From Mycobacterium sp. D16R12 (GTDB lineage Bacteria > Actinomycetota > Actinomycetes > Mycobacteriales > Mycobacteriaceae), in the NCBI RefSeq assembly GCF_002013465.1, contig NZ_MAFC01000021.1, forward strand, positions 1 to 64,000: a stretch of 64,000 nucleotides of DNA, written 5' to 3'. The position numbers were made by a program, and so were the translations under genes. Under the pieces are notes generated by a model, which saw only the letters and a list, made by a program, of their open reading frames with translations, was not told the origin of the DNA and did no database searches. Numbering within the stretch: position 1 is the first letter of the stretch; each line of letters begins with the position of its first letter. Of this stretch, positions 1 through 9,604 are shown piece by piece.

Positions 1-2
1 CC

Positions 3-782
3 TCTCCCACCCCCCGCCCACAGGGGGCCATCACCCGTGGCACCACGGGGATCAACAGGCTGCGCCGCAGCGACCGCTGGCTGGTCCATCACCCCGATGT
101 GCAGACGGCGCTGGCCGATGCCGCCGATCCCCTGGTGGTGGACCTGGGGTACGGCGCCATGCCCACCACCACACTGGAGCTGGCCTCGCGGCTGCGGACA
201 GTGCGTACGGACATCCGGGTGGTCGGGCTGGAAATCGATCCGGAACGGGTGGTGCCGCCGCGCGACGGGGTCCATTTCGGTCTCGGCGGGTTCGAATTGG
301 CAGGCCACACACCGGTTCTGGTACGTGCGTTCAATGTGCTGCGCCAGTACCCGGAATCGGAGGTGGCGCAAGCCTGGGCCGCCATGACGGCCCGGCTCGC
401 GCCCGGTGGACTCATCATCGAGGGCACCTGCGACGAGCTCGGCCGCCGCTGCGCGTGGTTGCTGCTCGACGCCACCGGGCCGCAAACCCTCACCCTGGCT
501 TGCGACCCCTTCGGCATCGACAAGCCATCCGATCTGGCCGAGCGACTACCGAAAGCCCTTATCCACCAAAATATTCCGGGCCAACCCATCCACGATCTAC
601 TCACCGCCGCCGATCGACACTGGGCAGCGGCGGCCCCACACGGCGTCTTCGGCCCCCGAGTCCGCTGGCGAATGATGTTGAAATCAATGCGCGCCAATGG
701 ATTTCCCGTTGAACAACAGCGACGGCAGGTCCGTGACTGCATCTTGACGACACCGTGGGCAGCCGTCGCGCCACTGGCCTAG
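3..782 (+). CDS. Class I SAM-dependent methyltransferase, 5' end cut by window edge
   Basis: The frame is open from the first bases of the window to a TAG stop, so the true start is probably just upstream. An internal GTG at 99 would drop a conserved-looking stretch (AITRGTTGINRLRR) that reads as real coding sequence, so I treat the gene as truncated by the window. The segment VVDLGYGAMPTTTLELASRL fits a Rossmann methyltransferase nucleotide-binding motif, followed by a second strand with an acidic end (VVGLEIDPERV). The substrate is unknown. The downstream hydrolase starts 10 bases after the stop on the same strand, so the two may be co-transcribed. Family assignment is moderate; function is not inferred. 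Confidence 0.7.
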   Translation, partial: SPTPRPQGAITRGTTGINRLRRSDRWLVHHPDVQTALADAADPLVVDLGYGAMPTTTLELASRLRTVRTDIRVVGLEIDPERVVPPRDGVHFGLGGFELAGHTPVLVRAFNVLRQYPESEVAQAWAAMTARLAPGGLIIEGTCDELGRRCAWLLLDATGPQTLTLACDPFGIDKPSDLAERLPKALIHQNIPGQPIHDLLTAADRHWAAAAPHGVFGPRVRWRMMLKSMRANGFPVEQQRRQVRDCILTTPWAAVAPLA

Positions 783-792
783 GCTGGAACAC

Positions 793-1581
793 ATGCGGAT
801 AGTGCTGGCGCAGATCAGCAGCAGTGCCGATCCCACCGAGAACCTGGCCACTGTCGTGGCCACCGTGCGCGATGCCGCCGCACAGGGCGCCGACCTGGTC
901 GTCTTCCCGGAAGCCACCATGTGCCGGTTCGGAGTACCTCTGCGCCCCGTCGCGCAGCCCGTCAACGGTCCGTGGGCCGACGGAGTCCGCACAATCGCAC
1001 ACCAAGCTGGCCTCACCGTCGTGGTCGGCATGTTCACCCCCGCCTCCGACGGGCGCGTCCACAACACGCTGCTGGCCACCGGCCCCGGCGTGGACACGCA
1101 CTACAACAAGATCCATCTCTACGACGCGTTCGGCTTCCGCGAATCGGCCACTGTCGCGCCCGGGGACGAGCCGGTGCTCATCACGGTCGACGGCGTGAGC
1201 GTCGGGCTGACCACGTGCTACGACATCCGCTTCCCCGCCCTGTACACCGACCTGGCACGTCGCGGCGCGCAGGTGATCACCGTCAGCGCCTCCTGGGCTG
1301 CAGGCACCGGCAAATGGGATCAGTGGACGCTGCTGGCGCGGGCGCGGGCAGCCGACTCGACATGCTTCATCGCCGCCGCCGACCAAGCCCTGCCCGCGCT
1401 GGAGGCGCCCGCCCACGGTTCCCCGACGGGGATCGGCGGCAGCCTGCTGGCCTCACCAACGGGCGAGCTCATCGCCCAGGGCGGTCCCGAGCCGGAGCTC
1501 ATCGTGGCGGACTTGAACTTGGACGCGGTCGCCGAGACCCGCAAGATCTTGCCCGTCCTTAACCCGTCCTCAGTCGAGTAG
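793..1581 (+). CDS. Carbon-nitrogen hydrolase (nitrilase superfamily), Rv0480c-like
   Basis: A 262-residue protein of the usual length for single-domain nitrilase-superfamily amidases. The catalytic triad is visible: Glu40 in VVFPEAT, Lys106 in HYNKIHLYD and Cys142 in TTCYDIRFP. These enzymes hydrolyse amide C-N bonds of small molecules; the physiological substrate of the mycobacterial member is not established here. The ATG at 793 follows the preceding stop by 10 bases and gives a complete N-terminal strand (MRIVLAQIS). The following genes (DUF2993 protein, deoC) match the neighbours of M. tuberculosis Rv0480c, which supports orthology. Confidence 0.88.
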   Translation: MRIVLAQISSSADPTENLATVVATVRDAAAQGADLVVFPEATMCRFGVPLRPVAQPVNGPWADGVRTIAHQAGLTVVVGMFTPASDGRVHNTLLATGPGVDTHYNKIHLYDAFGFRESATVAPGDEPVLITVDGVSVGLTTCYDIRFPALYTDLARRGAQVITVSASWAAGTGKWDQWTLLARARAADSTCFIAAADQALPALEAPAHGSPTGIGGSLLASPTGELIAQGGPEPELIVADLNLDAVAETRKILPVLNPSSVE

Positions 1582-1596
1582 GGCACAATCGCGCGG

Positions 1597-2550
1597 GTGA
1601 CGACACCGCCTCAGCCGCCGCTCGGCCCACCCGGATCGACACCTCCCGAGCCTTCGCCGTGGCAACCGCCGTCCGAGCAGGTGCCGCCACCGCGGCAAGA
1701 GCAGGTGCCGCCGCCGTTGTCAGAGCAGCCCCCGACGCTGCAGAGCCCGGTCGCCCCGCCCCCGATCGACCCCCCGTCCTCAGACGCGCCGCCGCAACCT
1801 GCCGAGCCGAAGAAAGGCCGCGACTACAGGTCGCTGGTACTCATCGCCGTCATCGTTGTCGCCGTGTTCGTGGCCGCCGTTCTCGGCATCGAGCTCTACG
1901 CACGCCAGCGGACCAGCAGTGAGGTGAACGCCGCCACGTCGTGCCTGGTTCAGGATGGCGCGACCGCATCCTTCGGCCCCATGCCGCTGGTCGTGCAATA
2001 CCTCGGCAATCACATCGACAAGCTCACGATCAAGACCGCTGGCAATCAGATTGCGCAGGCCAAGAAGATGTCAGTCGCCATCACGGTGCGCGACATCTCG
2101 CTCAACAAGACGGCCGACTCGCTCGGCACCATCGGACGCCTCGATGTCGAGGTGTCCTGGCCGACCGCCGGCATCACCGAGAGCGCCCGTGACCTCGTGC
2201 CGGGAATGCTCGGCTCGTTGGTAGGTGATGCCACCACCAACGAATCCACCGGCGAGATAACGCTGAGCGCTGCCGGAGGGCTTGCCCAGATCACCACCAA
2301 GCCCGTCATCAAAGACGGCCTGGTGACGCTGCAATCCGAGAACGTCTCCGCATTCATCGGTCTGCCGCGCGAGATCATCCAGCCGGCGCTCGACACCTTC
2401 TCCAAGGGGCTCGTCGGCGGCCAGTACCCGATGGGGCTCAAGGCCCAAGAGGTCAAGGTCACCAACGACGGCATCACGGTGAAACTGTCGAGCACGAATC
2501 AGCCCATGAAACCGGTCGAAAATCCCTGCCTGCAGAGCCTCTCGTTCTAG
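1597..2550 (+). CDS. Proline-rich single-pass membrane protein, DUF2993 (Rv0479c-like)
   Basis: This 317-residue protein opens with a GTG start 15 bases after the hydrolase stop. Residues 1 to about 78 are dominated by proline and glutamine, a low-complexity cytoplasmic tail. A single hydrophobic helix at about 80-103 ([18 protein letters not shown]) is followed by a predicted extracytoplasmic beta-rich domain resembling DUF2993. LmeA, a periplasmic protein in lipomannan synthesis, is in the same broad family, but I do not infer that role. Its stop overlaps the convergent deoC end by four bases. The family call is fairly sure from synteny and architecture; function is unknown. Confidence 0.8.
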   Translation: MTTPPQPPLGPPGSTPPEPSPWQPPSEQVPPPRQEQVPPPLSEQPPTLQSPVAPPPIDPPSSDAPPQPAEPKKGRDYRSLVLIAVIVVAVFVAAVLGIELYARQRTSSEVNAATSCLVQDGATASFGPMPLVVQYLGNHIDKLTIKTAGNQIAQAKKMSVAITVRDISLNKTADSLGTIGRLDVEVSWPTAGITESARDLVPGMLGSLVGDATTNESTGEITLSAAGGLAQITTKPVIKDGLVTLQSENVSAFIGLPREIIQPALDTFSKGLVGGQYPMGLKAQEVKVTNDGITVKLSSTNQPMKPVENPCLQSLSF

Positions 2551-3239
2551 TGCAGGAAGCCGTCCAAGACGGCCCGGCTGCTCGATAGGCCGAGCCGGGT
2601 CGCTCCGGCCTCGAGCATGGCCGCGGCATCCTGTGCCGTGCGGATTCCGCCGCTCGCCTTGACCTCGAGCCGACCGCCGACGGTCTCGGCCATGATCCGC
2701 ACGGCCTCCACGGTCGCTCCTCCCGATGGGTGAAATCCGGTGGAGGTCTTCACAAAATCCGCTCCGGCGGCCTCGCTCACCCGACAGGCCTCACGGATCG
2801 CCTCGGCACCGGAATGCTCCAGCAGCGCCGCGGACTCGATGATGACCTTGAGTGTCGCCGACGGGATCGCACGCCGAACCTCCTCGATATCGGCCTGCAC
2901 TGCGGCGAAATTACCTGCCACCGCGGCGCCCACGTCGATCACCATGTCGACCTCGGTCGCACCTGCGGCCACCGCGAGGGCCGCCTCGTGCGCCTTGACG
3001 GACGAAAGGTGTTTTCCCGACGGGAATCCCGCCACCGCCGCAACAACCAGCCCGGGGGCCTGGACCGGCAGCATCGAGGGCGATACACATACCGCGAGCA
3101 CTCCGAGATCGGTGGCCTCCGCGATGAGGGCCTGCACGTCCCCGGGCGTCGCTTCGGGCTTGAGCAGGGTGTGGTCAATGCGCGCAGCCACCTCCCTGCG
3201 GGTGGGCCAAACCGCCGGTGTGCCTACCGAATCCGTCAT
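2547..3239 (-). CDS. deoC: Deoxyribose-phosphate aldolase
   Basis: DeoC splits 2-deoxyribose-5-phosphate into acetaldehyde and glyceraldehyde-3-phosphate in deoxynucleoside catabolism. The 230-residue protein shows the Schiff-base lysine in [14 protein letters not shown] (Lys164), the second conserved lysine in [10 protein letters not shown] (Lys194) and the acidic relay around [10 protein letters not shown] longer open frame runs upstream to 3674, but it is antisense to the neighbouring gene. I chose the ATG at 3239 because MTDSVGTP precedes the first conserved helix and matches the family length. The start lies only 18 bases from the divergent PEP-mutase-like gene, so the two promoters must overlap or the transcripts be leaderless. 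Confidence 0.93.
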   Translation of the reverse strand: MTDSVGTPAVWPTRREVAARIDHTLLKPEATPGDVQALIAEATDLGVLAVCVSPSMLPVQAPGLVVAAVAGFPSGKHLSSVKAHEAALAVAAGATEVDMVIDVGAAVAGNFAAVQADIEEVRRAIPSATLKVIIESAALLEHSGAEAIREACRVSEAAGADFVKTSTGFHPSGGATVEAVRIMAETVGGRLEVKASGGIRTAQDAAAMLEAGATRLGLSSSRAVLDGFLH

Positions 3240-3257
3240 GGGCGTAGCGTCCCATAC

Positions 3258-4076
3258 ATGACCTCCCAGCATGAGCGTGCGGTCGTGTTCGCAGCCCTTC
3301 ACCAGTCCGGAACGTTCGTTGTCCCCAACCCGTGGGATGCCGGGTCGGCCCGCATCCTCACCGGTTATGGCTTCCCGGCACTGGCCACCACCAGTGCCGG
3401 GTTGGCGTTCTCCCTCGGTCGGCAGGACGGCGCCAATCTGGTCAGCCAGGCCGAGACACTGGCCAACGCCGCCCACATCGCCGCGGCCACGCATCTGCCG
3501 GTGTCGGCCGACCTGGAGAACGGGGGCCCCACCATCGGCGACATCGCGATGACCATCCGCGAGGCGGCGGCCTCGGGGTTGGTCGGCGGGTCGATCGAGG
3601 ATGCCACCGGGATTGCCGATGCCCCGATCTTCCCGCTTGCCGAAGCGGTGGATCGCATCACCGCGGCAGCGCACACAGTGCGCGATCTACCCTTTCCGTT
3701 CACGCTGACGGCCCGCGCCGAGAACTTTCTGTATGGCCGACCGGACCTGGCCGACACCATCACCCGGCTGACCGCGTACGCCGCGGCCGGCGCCGACGTG
3801 GTCTACGCGCCGGGCCTGCCCGATGCCAACGCCGTCCGCGCCGTCTGCGCCGCGGTGGATCGCCCCGTCAATCTGCTCGCCACCGGGTTCGTGCTGAATC
3901 ACTCGGTCGAGGAGATCGCACAGTGGGGGGTGCGCAGGATCAGCCTCGGGTCCGCGATAGCGCGCTCTGCACTCGGGGCGTTCGTCGACGGGGCCCGGGA
4001 GATCGCACAGCACGGCACGTTTGGATTCGTGACCCGCGCCATCCCCTATGCGGAAGCCAATGCCCTGTTTCCGTGA
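3258..4076 (+). CDS. Isocitrate lyase/PEP mutase family protein
   Basis: A 272-residue TIM-barrel enzyme of the isocitrate lyase/phosphoenolpyruvate mutase superfamily. The N-terminal [11 protein letters not shown] segment and a metal-binding region SADLENGG (Asp85, Glu87) are typical of the small oxaloacetate-decarboxylase or carboxyphosphonoenolpyruvate-mutase-like branch. The KKCGH loop of true isocitrate lyase is absent, so it is not a second Icl. The ATG at 3258 was preferred over an upstream frame extension that is antisense to deoC. The substrate is unknown; C-C bond lysis or decarboxylation of a small 2-oxo or 2-hydroxy acid is inference from the family. Confidence 0.85.
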   Translation: MTSQHERAVVFAALHQSGTFVVPNPWDAGSARILTGYGFPALATTSAGLAFSLGRQDGANLVSQAETLANAAHIAAATHLPVSADLENGGPTIGDIAMTIREAAASGLVGGSIEDATGIADAPIFPLAEAVDRITAAAHTVRDLPFPFTLTARAENFLYGRPDLADTITRLTAYAAAGADVVYAPGLPDANAVRAVCAAVDRPVNLLATGFVLNHSVEEIAQWGVRRISLGSAIARSALGAFVDGAREIAQHGTFGFVTRAIPYAEANALFP

Positions 4077-4123
4077 ACCTGTCCGTGCAGGCACTTCTTA
4101 CCCGGGGCACGCCGCACTTCCAA

Positions 4124-4146
4124 TTGGGTAGCCTATCCTTATATTC
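4124..4146 (+). promoter_or_regulatory. Candidate mbtK promoter with a degenerate IdeR-like box
   Basis: TTGGGTAGCCTATCCTTA is an imperfect inverted repeat resembling the IdeR consensus TTAGGTTAGGCTAACCTAA, but one base shorter. A TATCCT -10-like hexamer lies at 4134-4139, seven bases from the ATG at 4147. No Shine-Dalgarno sequence is present, so the transcript may be leaderless, which is common in mycobacteria. The IdeR assignment is weak on sequence alone and rests largely on the gene being mbtK. Confidence 0.4.
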
Positions 4147-4761
4147 ATGGAACGCTCCTGGCCAGTGCTGTACCGCCACGTCGCCCCCGACCCCTCGGTG
4201 CCCGCACCCCCGGAACCCAAGCTCGTGAGCCCATTCGGCGTGAGGCTTGTGGACCCGGATAGCGATGACACAGCGCTGATTGCCCGCTGGATGCGCCTGC
4301 CGGCACTGGTCAACGGCTGGGAGCAAGACTGGCCGGACGAGCGCTGGTACGACCAGCTCAAGGCCCAGGTTGAGAGCACCTATTCGCACCCCTACCTGGT
4401 GCTGTTCCGGGACGAGCCCGTGGGCTACCTGGAGTTTTATCGGGCGGCTCAAGATTCGATCGGCGAAAAGTACGCCGCCGACCCCTATGACCTGGGAATA
4501 CATGGTGCCATCGCCAACCAGGCCATGGCCAGCAAGGGCTTCATGGTCATGATCCTGCCCAAGCTGATCAAGAGCTTCTTCGAGCTGGAGCCGCGATGTA
4601 AGCGGATCATGTTCGACCCCGAATTCGAAAACGTCGAGACGCGCAGGGTCTTTGAGCACATCGGCTGCACCTTCCTGGGCGAGCACCAGATGCCCAACCG
4701 CCGGATGGCGCTGTACACCACGCCGCGTACCCCGGCAGATGTACCCGCCCCGCTGGACTAA
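4147..4761 (+). CDS. mbtK: Lysine N6-acyltransferase of mycobactin synthesis (MbtK)
   Basis: MbtK transfers a long acyl chain from an acyl carrier protein to the epsilon-amino group of the mycobactin lysine. The 204-residue GNAT protein matches Rv1347c in length and layout, with the family's conserved His (GIHGAIANQ, His119) and Asp ([10 protein letters not shown], Asp157). It converges on mbtN, overlapping its stop region by four bases, and the neighbouring genes are the acyl-activating trio mbtL, mbtM and mbtN. This gene set is the known mbt-2 cluster, which makes the assignment stronger than the GNAT fold alone. The ATG at 4147 lies directly after a -10-like element. Confidence 0.9.
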   Translation: MERSWPVLYRHVAPDPSVPAPPEPKLVSPFGVRLVDPDSDDTALIARWMRLPALVNGWEQDWPDERWYDQLKAQVESTYSHPYLVLFRDEPVGYLEFYRAAQDSIGEKYAADPYDLGIHGAIANQAMASKGFMVMILPKLIKSFFELEPRCKRIMFDPEFENVETRRVFEHIGCTFLGEHQMPNRRMALYTTPRTPADVPAPLD

Positions 4762-5933
4762 ACGCCCAGGGAGCGGTAGCCCTCGACATCGGGTTTCAGG
4801 GTGGCGGCGACGAACTCCCAGAGAGTCTCGTCGGTACCGCCGCCCACCCGGGCCAGCTTCATATCGCGCCACCAGCGGCCGACCGGAGTCTCGTCGGTCA
4901 GGTATCCCGAGCCGCCAAAGATGTGGAGGCACTCGGAGAGCACCTCTTCGCCGAGCCGGGCGGCGGTGACCTTCGCCGCGGCCGCGGTGCGCAGGTTCAT
5001 CTGCCCTGTCGCCGCGATGCCCTCAAGCGAGTAGCGCATCATGTCGACCCGGGACTGCAGATCCGCAACACGCAGGCGCAATGCCTGGTGCCCCAGCAGG
5101 GTGCTGCCGAACTGCACCCGGTCCATCATGCGAGCAATGGTTATCCCCAGAGCCTTCTCGCAGAGCGCCACCACCTGAGCCGCGATGCCGAGCCGCTCGT
5201 GGGACAGACCCCAGCTGATCGCGGCGAGCCCTGCGCCGGGGCGGGCGATCAGCGCGTCTGCAGGAACCCACGTGTCGATATCGATCGGCGCGGTATCGAG
5301 AGGTCCCGCGCTGAGCTTCCGGTACCGCTCATGCACCACCACCTGGGCGGTTGGCACCAGTAGCAACATGACATTGCCGTGCTTGCTGGCGGCATCTCCG
5401 TCGGAGCCGCGGGCGACGACGACGATGTGATCCGAGATCGGGCCGAGCGAGACGAATTTCTTGCTGCCCCGCACGTGGTAACCGCCGTCGACGCTGCGGA
5501 CCACAGTCTCCGAAATCTGGAGATCAGAGCCGCCGGCCTCTTCGGATGCGCCGATGCACAGCACCGCCTCACCGCGAATCGCCTGCTCGGTGATCTCACG
5601 CAGATAATCGGTCCTACCGAACCGGCGCAGGATGGAAATCGCTGAGTCGTGCAAGCTCGCGCCGATGCTGATCCCGATCGAACCGAGCCCACCCAGTGCA
5701 AAGCCCAACGAGACCAGCTTCGCTACATCGGGCAGCGCCCCGGACGACCACTTGTCGGCCAGCACACCGGTGCTACCAAAGCGCTCGATCAGTGCGCGGG
5801 GGAATCGCTCGGTCTTCTCGGCTTCGTCCACCCACGACGTCACCTCGTCATCGATGACTGAATTCAGCAGGGCGCGAAAACCTTCGGTAGACAGCGGGAC
5901 CACAGTCGGGTTCTCCGGGTCAGCCAGGGTCAT
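4758..5933 (-). CDS. mbtN: Acyl-ACP dehydrogenase of mycobactin synthesis (MbtN/FadE14)
   Basis: A 391-residue acyl-CoA dehydrogenase fold protein. MbtN is known to introduce the double bond into the mycobactin acyl chain while it is held on MbtL. The C-terminal FAD-domain motif [11 protein letters not shown] and the [20 protein letters not shown]-like helix are diagnostic of the family. Its ATG overlaps the mbtM stop in an ATGA arrangement (5930-5933), so translation is probably coupled. Context with mbtK, mbtM and mbtL separates it from the many other fadE paralogues of mycobacteria. Confidence 0.9.
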   Translation of the reverse strand: MTLADPENPTVVPLSTEGFRALLNSVIDDEVTSWVDEAEKTERFPRALIERFGSTGVLADKWSSGALPDVAKLVSLGFALGGLGSIGISIGASLHDSAISILRRFGRTDYLREITEQAIRGEAVLCIGASEEAGGSDLQISETVVRSVDGGYHVRGSKKFVSLGPISDHIVVVARGSDGDAASKHGNVMLLLVPTAQVVVHERYRKLSAGPLDTAPIDIDTWVPADALIARPGAGLAAISWGLSHERLGIAAQVVALCEKALGITIARMMDRVQFGSTLLGHQALRLRVADLQSRVDMMRYSLEGIAATGQMNLRTAAAAKVTAARLGEEVLSECLHIFGGSGYLTDETPVGRWWRDMKLARVGGGTDETLWEFVAATLKPDVEGYRSLGV

Positions 5934-7573
5934 CGCAGGCCTCCACCGGTCTCGATAAGACGCTTGACCTCGAGGCGCCGCAGCTTGCCCGACGTCGTGA
6001 TCGGCAGATCACCCGGAGGCACGAACACGACTTCTGAGGGCACTACCCCGCAGTCGGCGGTGACTCGCTGGACAACTTGCCTGCGCGCCGCCTCGAAGTC
6101 GGTGCCCTTGTACTCGACGGCCAGCGCAAGCCTCGGGCGGACACCGCCTTCGTCGAGTCCCACGGCCGCAACTCTGCCTGCCCGCACCCCTTCGACCGAC
6201 GCGGCCGCCCGCTCGACGTCGATGGGATACACATTGCGCCCGGCAAGAACGATCAGTTCCTTGAAGCGGCCCACGATGACCAGGTCACCGTCATGGAAAT
6301 AGCCCAGGTCGCCGGTGTTGAACCACTCGTTCCTGTCAATCGCCGGGTTGCCCAGATATCCGTTCATCATGCAGGCGCCCTTGATTTCGACCTGCCCGAC
6401 TTCCCGGCCGCTGATCGCCGGTACCTCGCGGGCGGCAGGCACCACCCGAACGTCCATCCCATCGAACGCCGAGCCGACCAGGGCGTATCTGCGGGGGGCC
6501 TGGCCGCCGTCCGGGGTGGCCACAAGCACGTCGTCGGACCTTGCTCCGACACCGGGCCGGGTCATGGTGACGACACACGTCCCTTCCGCCAGCCCCCAGG
6601 CCGCCACCGCCGCGCCGGGAGAGAAACCATGGGGAGTCGCCGCCGCGAGGAAGCGCTCGAAACCATCGCAATTGATCAGCTCAGCCGCGCTAACTGCCGC
6701 GCGTAGCTTGCCGAGGTCGACTCCGCGGTCGATCTTGTCGACGTACCGGCCAATGATGTCGTAGGCGAAGTTCGGCGCCATCAGATATGTCGCGCCGCTC
6801 TCGGTGAGCCAGTCCAACCACCTGACGGGCGAGGCCGCAAAAGCGCTATTGGGCGCCAGCCACAGCGGCATGCCCGTCCAGAACGAAGCCAACAGCGTGA
6901 TCAGGCCCATATCGTGGTACAGCGGCAACCAGCTGCAGGTCAGGTCTTCCCCGGTCAACTCCGCGCGGCGCACCATGGCGCTGACGTTGCTCATGACAGC
7001 TCCCCGGGAGAGGACAGCGGTCTTGGGCGTGCCGGTGGAGCCGGAGGAGTTCTGGAGGACGGCAGGGGTGGTCTCGTCTCCGGTCTGCACGGGCGTGAAC
7101 GCCTGCGGCCGGGGCCGCGCTCCGATCTGCGCCACATCCTCGATCCGGATGCTGGACTCCACCGCGCGCAGCTGCTCCAGCTCCCGACCATTGCTGTAGA
7201 TCGTGCGCACACCGATCGCCGCACAGCGCTCCAAGGTCGTATGCGCCCAGCGGTCCAGATCCGCACCGCGCACCAGGCCAGGGAAGAACGACACGCTCGT
7301 GCCGGCCAACCACGCACCTTGAACGCTGGCCACCAGGTCGACGGTGGGACTGCCGATCAGACCCAGCGCTCCGACGGGTCCGTGTGCGTTGTCGAGCAGG
7401 TCGACGGCGACGGTCTCCGCTCTCGCATGCACCTCCGCCCAGGGGAATCGATGCCATTCCCGTGCTCCGTCCATAACCACCAAGTCGGCGGACGAGGTCA
7501 GCATCGCCTGGGAAACCTTCTCCGCCAATGCATTCCCCTGCGCGGCAGGCACGTTCGTCGTGGAACTGCTCAT
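5930..7573 (-). CDS. mbtM: Long-chain fatty acid:ACP ligase of mycobactin synthesis (MbtM/FadD33)
   Basis: MbtM adenylates a fatty acid and loads it on the phosphopantetheine of MbtL. The 547-residue protein has the AMP-binding P-loop ([15 protein letters not shown]), the WGLAEGT adenine-site motif, the NTGDLGYF hinge-region motif and a C-terminal catalytic lysine in [11 protein letters not shown]. The frame is open further upstream to 7789, but that part overlaps mbtL antisense-free intergenic sequence and lacks family similarity. I chose the ATG at 7573 ([10 protein letters not shown]), 31 bases after the mbtL stop, which matches the usual FadD33 length. Confidence 0.9.
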   Translation of the reverse strand: MSSSTTNVPAAQGNALAEKVSQAMLTSSADLVVMDGAREWHRFPWAEVHARAETVAVDLLDNAHGPVGALGLIGSPTVDLVASVQGAWLAGTSVSFFPGLVRGADLDRWAHTTLERCAAIGVRTIYSNGRELEQLRAVESSIRIEDVAQIGARPRPQAFTPVQTGDETTPAVLQNSSGSTGTPKTAVLSRGAVMSNVSAMVRRAELTGEDLTCSWLPLYHDMGLITLLASFWTGMPLWLAPNSAFAASPVRWLDWLTESGATYLMAPNFAYDIIGRYVDKIDRGVDLGKLRAAVSAAELINCDGFERFLAAATPHGFSPGAAVAAWGLAEGTCVVTMTRPGVGARSDDVLVATPDGGQAPRRYALVGSAFDGMDVRVVPAAREVPAISGREVGQVEIKGACMMNGYLGNPAIDRNEWFNTGDLGYFHDGDLVIVGRFKELIVLAGRNVYPIDVERAAASVEGVRAGRVAAVGLDEGGVRPRLALAVEYKGTDFEAARRQVVQRVTADCGVVPSEVVFVPPGDLPITTSGKLRRLEVKRLIETGGGLR

Positions 7574-7604
7574 GGCTCTCTCGCCTTTCTCGTCCTGCGA
7601 ACTT

Positions 7605-7880
7605 CTACTCGGCGAGTGCGCTGGTGGTTTGGGACGGGGCCGCGGCCTGCCCTGCCGAAACGATGTCGACAAGGTCGCCGAAGGAATCACATACGAGTAG
7701 CTGATCTTCAGTAAGAGTGACGCCGAACTGCTCCTCGATGAGGACGAGGCCAAGTGCGAATCCCACCGAGTCGAGTCCCAGGTCGTCAATCAGCAATTTG
7801 TCGCGAGTAATCTCATTCGCGCTTACTGCGAGCTCTCCGCGCAGGATCTTCTCAAGTTTCTCGGCAACTTCAGTCGACAT
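7605..7880 (-). CDS. mbtL: Acyl carrier protein of mycobactin synthesis (MbtL)
   Basis: A 91-residue four-helix acyl carrier protein. The phosphopantetheine attachment serine is Ser38 in DDLGLDSVGF. MbtL carries the fatty acyl chain between MbtM, MbtN and MbtK. The ATG at 7880 has an AAGGAG ribosome binding site about 10 bases upstream, and the gene is first in the mbtL-mbtM-mbtN operon behind a promoter with an IdeR-like box. The size and the context leave little doubt. Confidence 0.92.
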   Translation of the reverse strand: MSTEVAEKLEKILRGELAVSANEITRDKLLIDDLGLDSVGFALGLVLIEEQFGVTLTEDQLLVCDSFGDLVDIVSAGQAAAPSQTTSALAE

Positions 7881-7944
7881 GTTGGCTGCTCTCCTTGTGG
7901 CTCAGTACAGGTGGGCGCGAGGGCCCCAGCGCTCCGCAGCACCG

Positions 7945-7978
7945 ACTATACAACTGGCATTAGGTAAGCCAAACCTAC
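7945..7978 (-). promoter_or_regulatory. mbtL promoter with IdeR box
   Basis: On the minus strand TTGGCT (7972-7967) and TATAGT (7950-7945) form -35 and -10 elements with a 16-base spacer. TTAGGTAAGCCAAACCTAC at 7960-7978 matches 15 of 19 positions of the IdeR consensus and covers the -35 element. IdeR bound to iron would block polymerase there, so the operon should be induced in iron starvation. Box and spacing are seen directly; regulation is inferred from known IdeR biology. Confidence 0.8.
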
Positions 7979-8005
7979 TATCTAGAGGGCGCTACCGGGC
8001 TCCTA

Positions 8006-8067
8006 CCCGTTGTGGCGTACACGCTCCGCGTAGCGCCCCGATCGACGTACGACGCGGCCACAACGGG
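8006..8067 (-). terminator. Long inverted repeat downstream of the rpf-like gene
   Basis: CCCGTTGTGGC (8006-8016) and GCCACAACGGG (8057-8067) are perfect 11-base arms. The 40-base spacer holds a small CGCT/AGCG hairpin. The element starts 12 bases past the stop of the minus-strand rpf-like gene and lacks a U tract, as is common for mycobacterial terminators. Confidence 0.5.
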
Positions 8068-8078
8068 GCCTGCCTCGA

Positions 8079-8629
<551 letters not shown>

Positions 8630-8757
8630 CTGTTGTAATCGTTACTCACGAGGTGTGCGTTACGCAAGCGGAGAATGGTAAGAAAAGTTGCCACTGAGCC
8701 GCCTGAGGCTTTAGTGATTTCTTACTTCCACCAATAACATCGAGATAAAACAGTGGT

Positions 8758-8791
8758 CGCGATTGAATTACACCTTTGTAATTCAATCGCG
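8758..8791. repeat. Perfect 14-bp inverted repeat, AT-rich, 6-base loop
   Basis: CGCGATTGAATTAC (8758-8771) and GTAATTCAATCGCG (8778-8791) are perfectly complementary around the loop ACCTTT. It sits in the 357-base gap between the DUF2599 gene and the rpf-like gene, about 220 bases upstream of the latter. It could end transcripts from the DUF2599 gene or bind a regulator. No T run follows it. Apart from this and the repeats listed nearer rpf, nothing else is recognised in this gap. Confidence 0.6.
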
Positions 8792-8897
8792 CAATTGATT
8801 CACATCACAGTGCAATTTGCCGGCGTATACGGCACACACCCGCGAACCCACCATTCGGTCCCGGGATTTTGTCGCTGACGGCCCGGCGGATCCGGGC

Positions 8898-9278
8898 CTA
8901 GATCTCAGGTCCGCCCGGGTTGCACTGGGACACCGTCATCAACGCCTCATCCACCGGCGGTCGCCACGGCTCCAGGTTCCAGCTCGGCTTGTTCGGGATG
9001 AACACCCGCCCGTACCAATGACAGTCGAACTGCATCCGCATACCCGGCGACTGTGCATCGGGGGCCAGCGCGAGGACCTCGGCCCACGCCACGTCCGCGC
9101 CGTCGGGCGCCTCGTAGGTACGTCCCAGCGGCGTCGGGTAGATACGCAGCGTGCGCCCCAAAGATGTTGCGCCCCAAGACACGTGATCAATGAGTGCGGG
9201 CTCGATGGCGCCCGCGGGCACCGCGTTCGCGACCAGCAGAGCGGCCGTCAACGCAACCAGCGCCGCAACCGCGCGCAT
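8898..9278 (-). CDS. Secreted DUF2599 protein (Rv0477-like)
   Basis: A 126-residue protein with a clear signal peptide (MRAVAALVALTAALLVANA, cleavage near PAGA). The mature part carries the DUF2599 pattern: WGxTSLGRTLRIYPT near the start and two cysteines (FDCHWY, SQCNPGG) suited to a disulfide. Function is unknown. Its ATG overlaps the stop of the DUF2516 gene by one base (TAATG), so the two are translationally coupled. The pairing matches Rv0476-Rv0477 downstream of hbhA in M. tuberculosis. Confidence 0.82.
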   Translation of the reverse strand: MRAVAALVALTAALLVANAVPAGAIEPALIDHVSWGATSLGRTLRIYPTPLGRTYEAPDGADVAWAEVLALAPDAQSPGMRMQFDCHWYGRVFIPNKPSWNLEPWRPPVDEALMTVSQCNPGGPEI

Positions 9279-9556
9279 TACCGCGACTTGCCCTGCACCT
9301 CAAGCACGCGGGGACGAACATCGACGAAATACACCCCGGCCGCCACGGCGGCGATTCCGGCGGTCAACAGCTCCAACCCCGGAATCAGGGTGAGCACGGC
9401 CGCTCCGGCGAGAATGACTATCCAGGTGGTCTTGGTCTGCTTTTCTGCCGCCACGAACGCGTCCGCGGGCTGAATCGCGGCATGGACCAACCCGACGATC
9501 GCCGCGATAAGGGCGACGAGCGAGATCAGCGCGAAGACATGAAAAGTGAAAGCCAC
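9278..9556 (-). CDS. DUF2516 membrane protein (Rv0476-like)
   Basis: A 92-residue protein with three hydrophobic segments (about 6-26, 45-60 and 62-78) and a short charged tail, matching the DUF2516 family. Function is unknown. The only plausible start is a GTG at 9556, which lies inside the 3' arm of a perfect 16-base hairpin that also follows hbhA. It may therefore be translated from a leaderless transcript starting at the GTG rather than by read-through from hbhA. It is coupled to the DUF2599 gene by a one-base overlap. Confidence 0.8.
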   Translation of the reverse strand: MAFTFHVFALISLVALIAAIVGLVHAAIQPADAFVAAEKQTKTTWIVILAGAAVLTLIPGLELLTAGIAAVAAGVYFVDVRPRVLEVQGKSR

Positions 9557-9587
9557 CCGATCAGCCTACGTGGCTGATCGGGTGGCT
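9551..9587 (-). terminator. Perfect 16-bp hairpin after hbhA, overlapping the next start codon
   Basis: AGCCACCCGATCAGCC (9551-9566) and GGCTGATCGGGTGGCT (9572-9587) are fully complementary with the five-base loop TACGT. The stem begins 18 bases beyond the hbhA stop. The GTG start of the DUF2516 gene (9554-9556) lies within the stem. Confidence 0.8.
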
Positions 9588-9604
9588 GTCAGAGCTGGAA
9601 CTGC

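Noticed and set aside
2547-3674. 375-residue version of deoC
   Set aside because: The extra N-terminal part is antisense to the PEP-mutase-like gene and lacks aldolase similarity; the ATG at 3239 gives the normal length.
3258-4076. Second isocitrate lyase
   Set aside because: Lacks the KKCGH catalytic loop and is far shorter; belongs to the small PEP-mutase-like branch.
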